This document shows, in pieces, positions 49,975-58,542 of a DNA stretch of 64,000 bases. The DNA is from Lysinibacillus sp. KCTC 33748. Its GTDB lineage: Bacteria > Bacillota > Bacilli > Bacillales_A > Planococcaceae. Both the position numbers and the translations under genes were made by a program. The notes under the pieces were generated by a model, which was not told the DNA's origin, did no database searches, and was given only the letters and a program-made list of their open reading frames with translations. The stretch spans positions 1 to 64,000 of the forward strand of contig NZ_MWSJ01000025.1 of the NCBI RefSeq assembly GCF_002237755.1, in the 5' to 3' direction. How positions within the stretch are numbered: position 1 is the first letter of the stretch; the number at the start of each line of letters is the position of its first letter.

Positions 49975-50454
49975 GTGAATATAACGATTGTATCAGTCGG
50001 AAAACTAAAAGAAAAGTACTTAAAAATGGGCATAGACGAATACGTAAAACGTCTCGGTGGCTATGCAAAAATGGATATAATCGAAGTACCAGATGAAAAA
50101 GCACCCGAACAGCTAAGCGAAGCAGAAATGGAAATCGTCAAGAAAAAGGAGGGTGAACGTATTCTATCTAAAATCGGCCCAGATACATACGTTATCGCCT
50201 TAGCCATTAACGGTAAAATGAAAACCTCAGAACAAATGGCGGCAGATCTTGAATCTCTAATGACCTACGGCAAAAGTAAAATCGCGTTCGTCATCGGTGG
50301 TTCCCTTGGTTTACATGACGATGTGTTAAAACGAGCTGATGAGCAACAGTCTTTCGGAAAGATGACATTACCACATCAGCTAATGAAACTTGTTTTGGTG
50401 GAGCAGGTTTATAGGAGTTTTAGGATTATGAAGGGTGAACCTTACCATAAGTAA
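49975..50454 (+). CDS. rlmH: 23S rRNA (pseudouridine-1915-N3)-methyltransferase RlmH
   Basis: SPOUT-family methyltransferase, 159 residues. Characteristic segments: [32 protein letters not shown] (SAM-binding knot), [19 protein letters not shown] and the C-terminus [13 protein letters not shown] start with AAGGTGG upstream. Its last codons are the integration site of SCC elements in staphylococci (orfX), and here they carry att0 of the tandem array. Confidence 0.98.
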   Translation: MNITIVSVGKLKEKYLKMGIDEYVKRLGGYAKMDIIEVPDEKAPEQLSEAEMEIVKKKEGERILSKIGPDTYVIALAINGKMKTSEQMAADLESLMTYGKSKIAFVIGGSLGLHDDVLKRADEQQSFGKMTLPHQLMKLVLVEQVYRSFRIMKGEPYHK

Positions 50455-50457
50455 GTG
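50434..50457 (+). mobile_element. att0: SCC-like attachment site in the rlmH 3' end
   Basis: GAACCTTACCATAAGTAAGT plus flanks, spanning the rlmH stop codon (50452-50454). It corresponds to the staphylococcal att core of the form GAAGCNTATCATAANTGATG. A small dyad AAGG-GTGAA-CCTT surrounds the codons for GE. Four similar direct copies follow downstream. Confidence 0.8.
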
Positions 50458-50482
50458 CGTTTTTTTCTGAAGAAATTGATAC

Positions 50483-50515
50483 AGCACCATTCCTTTTCGT
50501 ATGGAAGGTGCTGTG
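50483..50515 (+). terminator. Hairpin after rlmH
   Basis: CAGCACC-TTCC (50483-50494, one base unpaired) pairs with GGAA-GGTGCTG (about 50503-50514). Only a weak T tract. A second hairpin, AAGGCTT / AAGCCTT with T (about 50541-50580), follows. Either may end rlmH or the first cassette. Confidence 0.5.
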
Positions 50516-50678
50516 TTGATTAGATGAACATTTGTTGCATGAAGGCTTGTTTTTGGTTTAATAAGCCTTCTAATTTTTTTCTTCAAAATCAATCTTATTT
50601 TGAAGGGTAGTTATAAAGTTAGCAATTATATTTTGCTCAAGATTGAAGGGACTAGTATAGGCGTTTCAAGGAAGGTAG

Positions 50679-50882
50679 AATCTTTTATACTTACACGATC
50701 ATGTCTTGCTCCAGAATCACCATACATATAAAGAAAAACGAACTGATTTTACTTGCTCTTGTAAATTAGGTAAATATAATTTAATTGATGATAAATCTCT
50801 AGGATATACAGCAGCTATGCGGGTTATACCAACAGCCCTCGCTTTTACTTGTGACCAAACTGAAGGAGTAGTATACAAATAA
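50679..50882 (+). pseudogene. Decayed open frame in cassette 1 (fragment 1)
   Basis: An uninterrupted frame of 67 codons between two stops with no plausible ATG at its start. Contains KEKRTDFTCSCKLGKYNL and GYTAAMRVIPTALAFTC. I do not recognise a family. No ribosome-binding site is visible. Either a remnant of a longer gene or a chance frame. Confidence 0.3.
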
Positions 50883-50908
50883 TTTAAAAAGTGACTATTA
50901 ATTTTTGA

Positions 50909-51288
50909 GACGATAAGTTAGATATTGCGGACATTGTAAGGAAATATCATAATTTAGGTTCAAAAGAAGTAATTAATAATCAAAGTTCTACTTTTCAATC
51001 GAAGATAGATTCAAGGCTTAACCTTTTTAGCTTAAGTATAAAAGACTTTAAAGTGGCTGATAATTACAATTTTATTGAAGAAGCTGCAAATATAATAATT
51101 AAATTTCACGATTTTAACTTGAAACATTATTCAAATCGCTTTGCGAAAGATGATGGCCAATTAAGAGATACGCTTTTAAAAGTTTATGTTGTAGAAACAG
51201 AGATTGGAATTTTGATGAAGAAGTATTAAAATCATTAACGAGGGATAAAGGGAGAACTAAAATAAACTTTGCTCCAAATATTTTATAA
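50909..51288 (+). pseudogene. Decayed open frame in cassette 1 (fragment 2), frameshifted
   Basis: A frame of 106 codons (50909-51229) without a start codon, containing DIADIVRKYHNLGSKEVINN and FHDFNLKHYSNRFAKDDG. Near 51195-51207 coding character appears to jump to another frame (DWNFDEEVLKSLTRDKGRTK), ending at 51288. This looks like a gene that lost its start and acquired a frameshift. Family not recognised. Confidence 0.4.
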
Positions 51289-51450
51289 ATGTATAACTTA
51301 TGTATAACTGGTTGAGCTGAAACAGTGTAACTATGAATATTAAGCCCTCCACCACAATAAAAAGGATTACAATATTTGCGTGAAGCGGGGATCTAACCGC
51401 AACTATGTGTATTATTATAGATAAAAGCTAAAATAGAAGGTGTAATGAAA

Positions 51451-53259
51451 ATGGGTTTTCCCTTGATTGGAAGAAAAAAATTATTAAATACCAGAAGGAC
51501 AACTAAGCGCTCTAAAAAAGCGAAGTCTAGAAGTTTAGTATTTACGAGCTCGTTATTTCTCTCCGCTCTCATAATTATCGTTATCGGATTAATGATTTCC
51601 CTGTCCATCCGCGATCAACGTGGGGCGTACTTTCGCCAATTTGATGAATATGGAAAAGTATTCAAATCCATAACTCAACAAAATGAACCTCTTGTTGCTG
51701 AAGCAACGAAGACAATTCTTGAGCATCAACCATTGGAGGGAAAACCATTCGAAGAACTCCCCAATATTTTTAATTCTATGAACTCCAATTATATGGTAGT
51801 GGATGTCTATTTATTAACACCGGACATTATCAAGAAGGATGGCAAAGAATACTTATATAACTCAGAATATGGTCGGGATCCGGTTGAATATGCTGAAGAG
51901 TTAGGTACGTTATATGAATTAGATTCGGATTTTCTTAAAAATTACGAAGATGCAATGAGAAACGGTAGCACCTTAACTGATGTTTACACTGATGAAGGTG
52001 GAACTTTCATCTCGTATTTAGCGCCGATTAATGACGGAAGCGGGAAGCCAGTTGCCTTGTTCGGTGTCGATTTCGATTACGGGATTGTTAAAAAGGAACT
52101 TCAACGGATTCTATGGACGAATATCACGGTTGGTATTTTTTTTGTACTTATGTTAATCGGGTTGGTTGTATTCATTCTTCGTAAAATGTTGCGCCCGCTT
52201 GCACGTTTAGCTGAAGTGTCTGAACATGCTTCGAAAGGCGATTTAACCGTTGAAATTCCTGTACTGAGCCATAATGAGATTGGTAAGGCTGCAAGTTCAT
52301 TTAATCAGATGATTAGCGGACTTCGGATATTGACCCATAACATACAAAATTCTTCGAATGAAGTTGCAGTATCTTCTTCTCAATTACAAGAAAGCGCTAC
52401 CCAGACCGAAGCAGCTACACAAGAAATCACAGGTGCCATTCAAAACATTGCTGTTGGGCTCGATGAACAACTTCGTCATACTAATGAGTGTCAACAATCA
52501 ATGAAGGAAATGGGAATGGGTATTCATAGAATCGTAGATGCATCATCCATCGTCTCAGAATTGGCTTCGGTTACAGCAGATAGCGCAAATGCAGGAATGA
52601 AGGATATAGAAACAACAGTTGCTCAAATGAGCACAATTGAACAAAACTTGAAAACATCGGTCGAAGCAATCCATGGACTGAAGAAATTAAGCGATCAAGT
52701 TAGTGAGATGGTTACATTAATAGGTAGCATTGCTAATCAGACCAATTTGCTTGCACTTAACGCATCGATTGAGGCATCGCGAGCAGGTGAGCATGGTAAA
52801 GGTTTTGCCGTTGTGGCTCAAGAAATTCGTATACTCGCTGAACGGTCCAAAATCTCTTCGGAGAAAATAACTGACATACTCCAAGGCATCAGCGATCACA
52901 CGAGTAAAACAGTGGTTTCTTTGGATAAATCAATGACAGAAGCCCAGACAGGTACACACATTGCGAATAAGGCAGGGCAAACATTTAGTTCGATCGTGGA
53001 GTCGATTCAGAAAGTGTCCGATCAGATTGATGAAGTATCTGCTGCTTCGGAACAACTGTCATCAGTAAGTGAGTTAGTTGCGGCTTCACTAACAGTGCTG
53101 GAGGGTATCGTAGATTCATCTTCAGCCGACTCTGCTCACGTCGCCGCCTCATCAGAAGAACAACTTGCAGCCATGCAAGAGGTAGCCAGTTTTGCAGCTA
53201 TGCTTTATGGGCTGGCGGATGAAATGAAACAGAGTGTTGACCGTTTCCGTGTAAAGTAG
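51451..53259 (+). CDS. Methyl-accepting chemotaxis protein
   Basis: 602 residues from the ATG at 51451 (AAGGTG eight bases upstream; an ATG six bases earlier is too close to it). Two membrane helices (about 30-52 and 226-248) flank an extracellular Cache-like sensor; then HAMP (about 250-302) and a long cytoplasmic signalling coiled coil with the conserved hairpin tip [37 protein letters not shown]. It signals to CheA; ligand unknown. It is the only intact gene in the first cassette between rlmH and att1, ending 12 bases before the att1 dyad. G and C at third codon positions look more frequent than in neighbouring core genes. Confidence 0.92.
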   Translation: MGFPLIGRKKLLNTRRTTKRSKKAKSRSLVFTSSLFLSALIIIVIGLMISLSIRDQRGAYFRQFDEYGKVFKSITQQNEPLVAEATKTILEHQPLEGKPFEELPNIFNSMNSNYMVVDVYLLTPDIIKKDGKEYLYNSEYGRDPVEYAEELGTLYELDSDFLKNYEDAMRNGSTLTDVYTDEGGTFISYLAPINDGSGKPVALFGVDFDYGIVKKELQRILWTNITVGIFFVLMLIGLVVFILRKMLRPLARLAEVSEHASKGDLTVEIPVLSHNEIGKAASSFNQMISGLRILTHNIQNSSNEVAVSSSQLQESATQTEAATQEITGAIQNIAVGLDEQLRHTNECQQSMKEMGMGIHRIVDASSIVSELASVTADSANAGMKDIETTVAQMSTIEQNLKTSVEAIHGLKKLSDQVSEMVTLIGSIANQTNLLALNASIEASRAGEHGKGFAVVAQEIRILAERSKISSEKITDILQGISDHTSKTVVSLDKSMTEAQTGTHIANKAGQTFSSIVESIQKVSDQIDEVSAASEQLSSVSELVAASLTVLEGIVDSSSADSAHVAASSEEQLAAMQEVASFAAMLYGLADEMKQSVDRFRVK

Positions 53260-53292
53260 GTTACTGGTTAAAACCGCACTTACATTAGTTAC

Positions 53293-53316
53293 GGTGAACC
53301 GTATAATAAGTAAGTG
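53293..53316 (+). mobile_element. att1: SCC-like attachment site
   Basis: Contains GAACCGTATAATAAGTAAGT, same orientation as att0. A wider dyad is visible: AAACCGCACTTAC (53271-53283) faces GTAAGTGAGGTTT (53310-53322), 12 of 13 paired, around the inner TACGG-TGAA-CCGTA. Confidence 0.8.
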
Positions 53317-53372
53317 AGGTTTTCTACTTTACTGACGAGTAATTGTTAATAAAGTTGATATAGCTGTGAGAT

Positions 53373-53407
53373 GACAGCCTAGCTAAGAGATTAGTTGGGC
53401 TGTTTTT
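53373..53407 (+). terminator. Hairpin in cassette 2
   Basis: ACAGCC / GGCTGT stem with internal TAGCT / AGTTG pairing, followed by TTTT. Cassette 2 (about 53317-53605) has no supported gene; a 98-codon minus-strand frame lacks a ribosome-binding site. Confidence 0.6.
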
Positions 53408-53605
53408 ATTTTCCTGTGCTATGTATATATAGATTTTGGTAAATGTTTCATCATTTGCTAATACATAAGATGGCAGAGAGTTCTTCAATGAGGGGATGAT
53501 GTAGCTTTGGAGTCGTTCCACCAATCGGTCCAAAAATTTCGGATTCAGTTTTTGAACTGATTGGTGACTCAAATCAAGAATAAAAAACGTACTTAGAACA
53601 GTTAC

Positions 53606-53629
53606 GGAGAACCGTATCACAAGTAAGTG
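53606..53629 (+). mobile_element. att2: SCC-like attachment site
   Basis: Contains GAACCGTATCACAAGTAAGT, same orientation. The inner dyad TACGG-AGAA-CCGTA is perfect. It lies 313 bases after att1. Confidence 0.8.
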
Positions 53630-53690
53630 AAGGTTATTTCAGTTACCTTAGTTTCAGTTTGAGAGTTAAACATTTTATTTTTGAAATGTA

Positions 53691-53735
53691 AGGGGGGCTA
53701 ACATAGAGTAACGCTGTGTGTTGGCCTCCCTTTTT
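53691..53735 (+). terminator. Terminator-like hairpin after att2
   Basis: AGGGGGGCTAACA pairs with TGTTGGCCTCCCT (two mismatches), then T. It precedes the TcaA/LprI-like gene. Confidence 0.7.
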
Positions 53736-53845
53736 GCGTATTTGTTCTTTTGATTTTGGTGGTAGTTACTGTTTTTTTAGTAAGACTAGTACCATTTTTC
53801 AAAAAAATGTATAATATGCTGATGTATATGTAAGGAGGAATAAAA

Positions 53846-55237
53846 ATGGATTTTTGTGTTCACTGTGGTCATCAAAATGCAGAAGAAACTAATTTCTGTG
53901 AGAACTGTGGTAAACCTATTAATTCGGTAAGGGAAACAAAATCTGAATCGAATAATTCTGTAGGACCACAGTATTCTAAACAAAATGGAAAAATGTCGAA
54001 GAAGAGTAAGTTTACAATCATAGGTATTGCAGTAATGATCGGGTTAGTTGTGATCGCAAATATTGCTATTACAAAAATGTTAGATCCGATGAAGCAGATT
54101 GAAGCGATGGATTCTGCATTGAAACAAGAAGATTATCAAGCGTTTTTAGAAGAATTCCAAATTCCTGAAAAATCGATTTATGATGCTGAAAGTTTTTCTT
54201 TGTATGTAAAGGAAAATGGGTGGAGCGCAATTCGTGATAATTTAATAGAGGAAGTAAATTCTTTAGAAAATGGTGAATTCGCGGATCCCATTAGTGATAG
54301 TCATGGTACAGATTTGATAACGATTTTACAAAAGGAAGTCTTGTTTGGGCTCTTTAAAAAGGTAGAATTCAAATTGGTACCAATAGAAGTCTACACTGAA
54401 GCGCCATTAAAGGATATAGAAATTATGATTAATAATCATAAAGTTAAAACGGATAACGAAGGCACACAATTATTGGGCCAGTATTTGCCTGGTGTTTATG
54501 CCTGGAGTTATACGTATGATGGCCAGTGGGCTAACTTGAAGAATAGCGGTGAACTGGCAATCCGAGGGAATGGATCAAATAAGCTGAAAATTGATATTGA
54601 TTGGGATATGACATCTTTAGAATTAGATTCTGACATAGAAGATGCAATCGTTTATGTAAATGGGAAATCCACTAAAATGACTGTTTCAGAAATAGGGGAA
54701 ATGTACCCTCTTCCAGCTGACGATATTATAAAGATTTATGCTGTTGCCAAAAACTCAAAAGGTCAAGAGGTTCAATCAAATATCATTACTTCAGATGCCC
54801 GATATGCTTACTTTGAATTTCCAGAAGATACAAATCAACCTACTATTGAAGAAGAACAAGAAAAAGTTACAAATGGAAGTCAAAAAGATGAGTACATACA
54901 GAAGCTAGATTCGATTGATGCTGGCTTAGCAGATTTGGAGCATTTGTATACTAATAAAGATAATACAGAAATTTTAAAAGCAGAAAAAGAAACATATACT
55001 AGATGGGATAATATCTTAAACGAAATTTATGCTTTGTTAAAACAGCAACTTTCTAGTGGTGATATGCAGAGTTTAAAAGAAGTACAAATAGAGTGGATTA
55101 AAGACAAAGAGAGTTCTGCCAAAAATGCGGCTTCAAAGTATGCTGAAGATGAAATGAAAGAAATTACAAAGTATAAAATTGAAGCTCAATATACGAAAGA
55201 AAGATGTTATGAGCTAGTAAAAAATTATATGAAATAA
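53846..55237 (+). CDS. Zinc-ribbon membrane protein, TcaA-like with C-terminal LprI domain
   Basis: 463 residues. Starts with a zinc ribbon, CVHCGHQ then CENCGKP (residues 4-24), a basic linker, one membrane helix (about 55-75), then extracellular domains like those of TcaA/YvbJ proteins (EAMDSALKQEDYQAFLEEF). The last 115 residues fit LprI/DUF1311: WDNILNEIYALLKQQL, VQIEWIKDKESSAKNAA, a final cysteine in KERCYEL. TcaA affects glycopeptide susceptibility in Staphylococcus aureus; LprI-type domains inhibit lysozyme. A wall-stress role is a guess from these families. TAAGGAGG precedes the ATG. First gene of cassette 3. Confidence 0.8.
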   Translation: MDFCVHCGHQNAEETNFCENCGKPINSVRETKSESNNSVGPQYSKQNGKMSKKSKFTIIGIAVMIGLVVIANIAITKMLDPMKQIEAMDSALKQEDYQAFLEEFQIPEKSIYDAESFSLYVKENGWSAIRDNLIEEVNSLENGEFADPISDSHGTDLITILQKEVLFGLFKKVEFKLVPIEVYTEAPLKDIEIMINNHKVKTDNEGTQLLGQYLPGVYAWSYTYDGQWANLKNSGELAIRGNGSNKLKIDIDWDMTSLELDSDIEDAIVYVNGKSTKMTVSEIGEMYPLPADDIIKIYAVAKNSKGQEVQSNIITSDARYAYFEFPEDTNQPTIEEEQEKVTNGSQKDEYIQKLDSIDAGLADLEHLYTNKDNTEILKAEKETYTRWDNILNEIYALLKQQLSSGDMQSLKEVQIEWIKDKESSAKNAASKYAEDEMKEITKYKIEAQYTKERCYELVKNYMK

Positions 55238-55326
55238 ACAAGTGAAAAAGAGAGTTTTAAAATCTATTACACAAGATATCTACATAAAAAATTCTCTAAA
55301 TAATTGAGTGTGTTCTTTAAAAAAAT

Positions 55327-55368
55327 AAACCCCAAGAATGCTGTGAAATCGACATTCTTGGGGTTTTT
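55327..55368 (+). terminator. Terminator between the TcaA-like and M13 genes
   Basis: AAACCCCAAGAATG / CATTCTTGGGGTTT perfect 14-bp stem, then TT. It lies between convergent genes and could serve both. Confidence 0.9.
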
Positions 55369-55474
55369 ATTTCGATGTGTATTTATTTACTCTAAAAGGG
55401 ACGTCTTAGACAGCCTCTTTGCCTTTATACACTGATGTAAGAGCTATCGGAATTAGCTCTATCTGTTCTGATTT

Positions 55475-57829
55475 TTACCAGATGGAAACCCGATCTTCCG
55501 GGGCTACATACATGCCATCTCCAGGCTTAATTCCATACGTATCATAGAATTGTTGGAAGTTCACAATCGTGCGGTTTACCCGAACTTTATTGGCTGAATG
55601 TACATCATTTTTGCTCAACATCGCTGCAAATTCTTTTGTAGTTGTGGATTTCCATACTTCTGCACTGCTTTCGAAATATGCTTTATAATCCGGATTACTC
55701 ATTTGGGATACAACTTGCAATGAAGCTGCCATTCCACCTAAATCAGCGACATTCTCGCTTAGTGTAAGCTGACCGTCACTCAAAACACCGGGAATAATCT
55801 CAATTCCATTATAGAACTCAATCAGTTTCTGGTTTTTCTCTTTGAATTTCTTAAAGTCTTCTTCTGTCCACCAGTTATTTGCATTTCCATTTTCGTCGTA
55901 TGCAGATCCGTTGTTATCAAATGCATGGCTGATTTCATGGCCGATGACCATGCCAATGGCACCATAGTTTGCTTCAGGTTTAGCGTTAATATCATAGAAA
56001 GGCGCTTGGAGAATACCGGCAGGGAACGTAATTTCGTTATTAAAAGGATTGTAGAAGGCATTTACGGTATATACACTCGTTGCCCATTTCGTTCTGTCCA
56101 CTGGTTTTCCAAGCTTGGCTTTCATGTCATCAATGTATGCTTTGTTTACTGTGACGGTATTAGAGAGCAGTGAACCGCCTTCGTCATATGTCTTGATAGC
56201 TACTTTATCTAATGTCGTATCCCATTTATCTGGGTAACCGATCTTAACAATCATCGTATCCAGCTTTTTAATTGCTTTAGCTTTTGTTGTCTCTGACATC
56301 CAGTCAAGAGATTTGATTCTTTCCTCATACGTAGCAATTAATTTCTCTACCATTTGCTCAACATCTTTTTTAGCTTCTGGTGAAAAATGTTTCTCGGCAA
56401 ACATTTGCTCCAAATATCCGCCCATTGAGCTAGTTGTCTTGGCTACAGCGATCTCTTGAGCTGTTTTTTCACCTGTAACGCCGTATAACGTTGCGTCAAA
56501 CTCAATAGCAGCATCTTTGAATTCATCTGACAACGAACCGCTTGTTGCCATAATCAATTGCACTTTGGCGTAAGCCTTAAGTACGTTAAGATTAGCCTCA
56601 GTCAAGAGATCTGCGCCTTTTTGCGCCAGCTTCACATCGGTTACGATCACTTTATCAGCACTGTCGACTTTCATCGATTTCAAGACTTGTTTCATATCTA
56701 CTGTTTTGAACATGTCATCGAATTGTTCGATTGTATACGGATTATAGTATTTATTGACGTCACCTTGTTCATGAGGTTCAAGTGATACGGAAGCTAAGCC
56801 TTTCTCCATATCATATATTTTTTCGGCAAATGCATTCGCAGCAGACTTTTCCTCGCCCGATGCCACAAGAAGTTTGGTCATATATTGAATATAGGCTTTT
56901 TTCGCTTTCGCGTCTTCTGTTACAAAGCTGTTCTTATCCAGAACAGAAGTTAATCCAGAGTAATACAAAGCATTTTCACTGCTGTTCTTTGCATCGTTCA
57001 TGATTGAAAAGCTAAATAATGAGGTTAGACCCAATTCTTTCTCCAGGATAAGATCGGCTTGAACGAGTTCATCAAGTGTTTTTGCCTCGTCAATTGCCTT
57101 TACATATTTCTGGATAGGCTCCATCCCTTGTTTATTTCTACTTTTTGAATCCAACGCTGTCGAATAGAAGTCGGCAATTTTTTGTTCTTTTGTTCCTTCT
57201 GCGAACTGTTTGCCAGCGAGTTCATTTATTATTTTTTCTATTTTATCGTTATTTTGCTTGTGCAGCTCAGAAAACACGCCGCCCATGATTTCCCCAGCCG
57301 GAATTGTCGATTTATTTAACCAGTCCTTATTGATTGCTTCATAAAAATCGTCATTTAAATGGGAGCCTTTAAGCGACCAAATTCTAGAAATTATATTTTG
57401 AAACTCAGCGATCGTAATAGTGTCATTTGCGCCTAATGTGCCGTCAGGATTGCCCGTCAGTACGCCTGCTTTTGCCAGTTTATCGATATCTTTTTTAGCC
57501 CAAGCGGGTACATCGGAGAACTCGACGCCGAATGTTCCACTGCGCAAATCATTTCCAACAGGCTTTGGCAATTTTCCAAATGCTCTGCTCAACATGACTA
57601 AAGCTTCAACCTTCTTAGCTGGCTCATTCTCTCTTAAATCTCCATTTTTAGAGCCTTGCATAATGGCTTCTTTATTAATTCCTTGTTGATAAGCGTCTGC
57701 TGCCATCAACAAAGTTTTTACAATCTCTCCTCTTGTCGCTGATGGCGACTTTTCATCGGCATACACCGATACGCTAACTGATAGGACCATTATTATGGTC
57801 ATAAGTAAGGATAAAACCTTCTTTTTCAT
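55475..57829 (-). CDS. Secreted SLH-domain M13 endopeptidase (PepO-like)
   Basis: 784 residues. Signal peptide MKKKVLSLLMTIIMVLSVSV ending near VYADE; SLH-type segments (about residues 30-150; FSDVPAWAKKDIDKLAKAGV, TGNPDGTLGANDTITIAEF) that bind secondary wall polymers; then a neprilysin-type M13 domain with zinc motif IGHEISHAFD (about residue 628), ENVADLGG and NAFYNPFNNEITFPAGIL. It would cleave small peptides at the cell surface. GAGGAG precedes the ATG. Minus strand, lagging. Codons look richer in G/C than in adjacent core genes, which fits transfer. Second gene of cassette 3. Confidence 0.92.
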   Translation of the reverse strand: MKKKVLSLLMTIIMVLSVSVSVYADEKSPSATRGEIVKTLLMAADAYQQGINKEAIMQGSKNGDLRENEPAKKVEALVMLSRAFGKLPKPVGNDLRSGTFGVEFSDVPAWAKKDIDKLAKAGVLTGNPDGTLGANDTITIAEFQNIISRIWSLKGSHLNDDFYEAINKDWLNKSTIPAGEIMGGVFSELHKQNNDKIEKIINELAGKQFAEGTKEQKIADFYSTALDSKSRNKQGMEPIQKYVKAIDEAKTLDELVQADLILEKELGLTSLFSFSIMNDAKNSSENALYYSGLTSVLDKNSFVTEDAKAKKAYIQYMTKLLVASGEEKSAANAFAEKIYDMEKGLASVSLEPHEQGDVNKYYNPYTIEQFDDMFKTVDMKQVLKSMKVDSADKVIVTDVKLAQKGADLLTEANLNVLKAYAKVQLIMATSGSLSDEFKDAAIEFDATLYGVTGEKTAQEIAVAKTTSSMGGYLEQMFAEKHFSPEAKKDVEQMVEKLIATYEERIKSLDWMSETTKAKAIKKLDTMIVKIGYPDKWDTTLDKVAIKTYDEGGSLLSNTVTVNKAYIDDMKAKLGKPVDRTKWATSVYTVNAFYNPFNNEITFPAGILQAPFYDINAKPEANYGAIGMVIGHEISHAFDNNGSAYDENGNANNWWTEEDFKKFKEKNQKLIEFYNGIEIIPGVLSDGQLTLSENVADLGGMAASLQVVSQMSNPDYKAYFESSAEVWKSTTTKEFAAMLSKNDVHSANKVRVNRTIVNFQQFYDTYGIKPGDGMYVAPEDRVSIW

Positions 57830-58147
57830 CTTCGTGCTCCTCTAAAGTATATTTGTATAAATAAAGATAAATGGGTAGAATTTAGAATTTTCACCATTTA
57901 CATACCATTGTAGTTGATTTATTTCAATTTGAAAATATGTCAGGAGCTTTTTAAATTTCAAGAAAGCATGATTTATTCAATTTGGGCTGATAGAGCTTTT
58001 AAAATTTAAAAAGGTTTAAATATCGTTAACGCTTTTATTATATTCTGGATTAACTTGTGTCATACAACATGTGGGGGAAGTTTAGTTTTCAAAAAGGCGT
58101 GAAGGTTGATTACTTTAGGAAAGTAGACGAAGCACCTACTATGATAC

Positions 58148-58171
58148 GGTGAACTGTATCATAAGTAAGAT
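58148..58171 (+). mobile_element. att3: SCC-like attachment site
   Basis: Contains GAACTGTATCATAAGTAAG, same orientation. Inner dyad ATGATAC-GGTGAACT-GTATCAT is perfect. The sequence after AAGTAAG differs from the other copies. It ends cassette 3. The preceding 57830-58140 is AT-rich with no feature I can support. Confidence 0.75.
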
Positions 58172-58180
58172 TATTAAAAA

Positions 58181-58222
58181 GACCACCCAAAACATTGATA
58201 ATGCAATGTTTTAGGTGGTTTT
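58181..58222. terminator. Hairpin after att3
   Basis: ACCACC-AAAACATTG (one base bulged) pairs with CAATGTTTT-GGTGGT (one base bulged), then TTTTA. Confidence 0.7.
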
Positions 58223-58280
58223 ATTAACTCTAAATTAAATTTATGATAAGCTAGAAAAAGGAAATTAAGGATAAATACGC

Positions 58281-58421
58281 ATGGTAAAACTCTGGATGTT
58301 TGTTGATCTAGCAGTAATTTATATAATTCGCATTGTTCTTGGTTTCTTATCTGGTGTATATCTTTTGGATGGTACAACATCTCGGTTAATTAATGGTGAG
58401 CGGAAGCAAAAAAATTTATAA
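58281..58421 (+). CDS. Hypothetical 46-residue membrane protein
   Basis: Begins MVKLWMFVDLAVIYIIRIVL and has one membrane helix (about 5-28) and a basic tail ending RKQKNL. AAGGA lies ten bases before the ATG. It is the only gene candidate in cassette 4 between att3 and att4. Too short for family assignment; a chance frame cannot be excluded. Confidence 0.4.
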   Translation: MVKLWMFVDLAVIYIIRIVLGFLSGVYLLDGTTSRLINGERKQKNL

Positions 58422-58495
58422 GGTTGTTAGAAGAAGGAGCGCAAGTACGAAGAAAAAATAAAATATTGTTTAAATGAACCGCGCTTAGACAATTT

Positions 58496-58519
58496 ACAAA
58501 AACGTATTATAAGTAAGTG
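58496..58519 (+). mobile_element. att4: SCC-like attachment site, outer end of the array
   Basis: The right two-thirds is conserved (ACGTATTATAAGTAAGTG) and the left third diverged. An outer dyad AACCGCGCTTA (about 58477-58487) faces TAAGTGTGGTT (58513-58523). It is the last copy I find; the next gene's ribosome-binding site follows within 15 bases. Confidence 0.7.
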
Positions 58520-58542
58520 TGGTTTTTATCGGAGGGTTAACA

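Noticed and set aside
53324-53620. 98-codon minus-strand frame spanning cassette 2
   Set aside because: No ribosome-binding site or recognisable family, and it crosses att2 and a hairpin.
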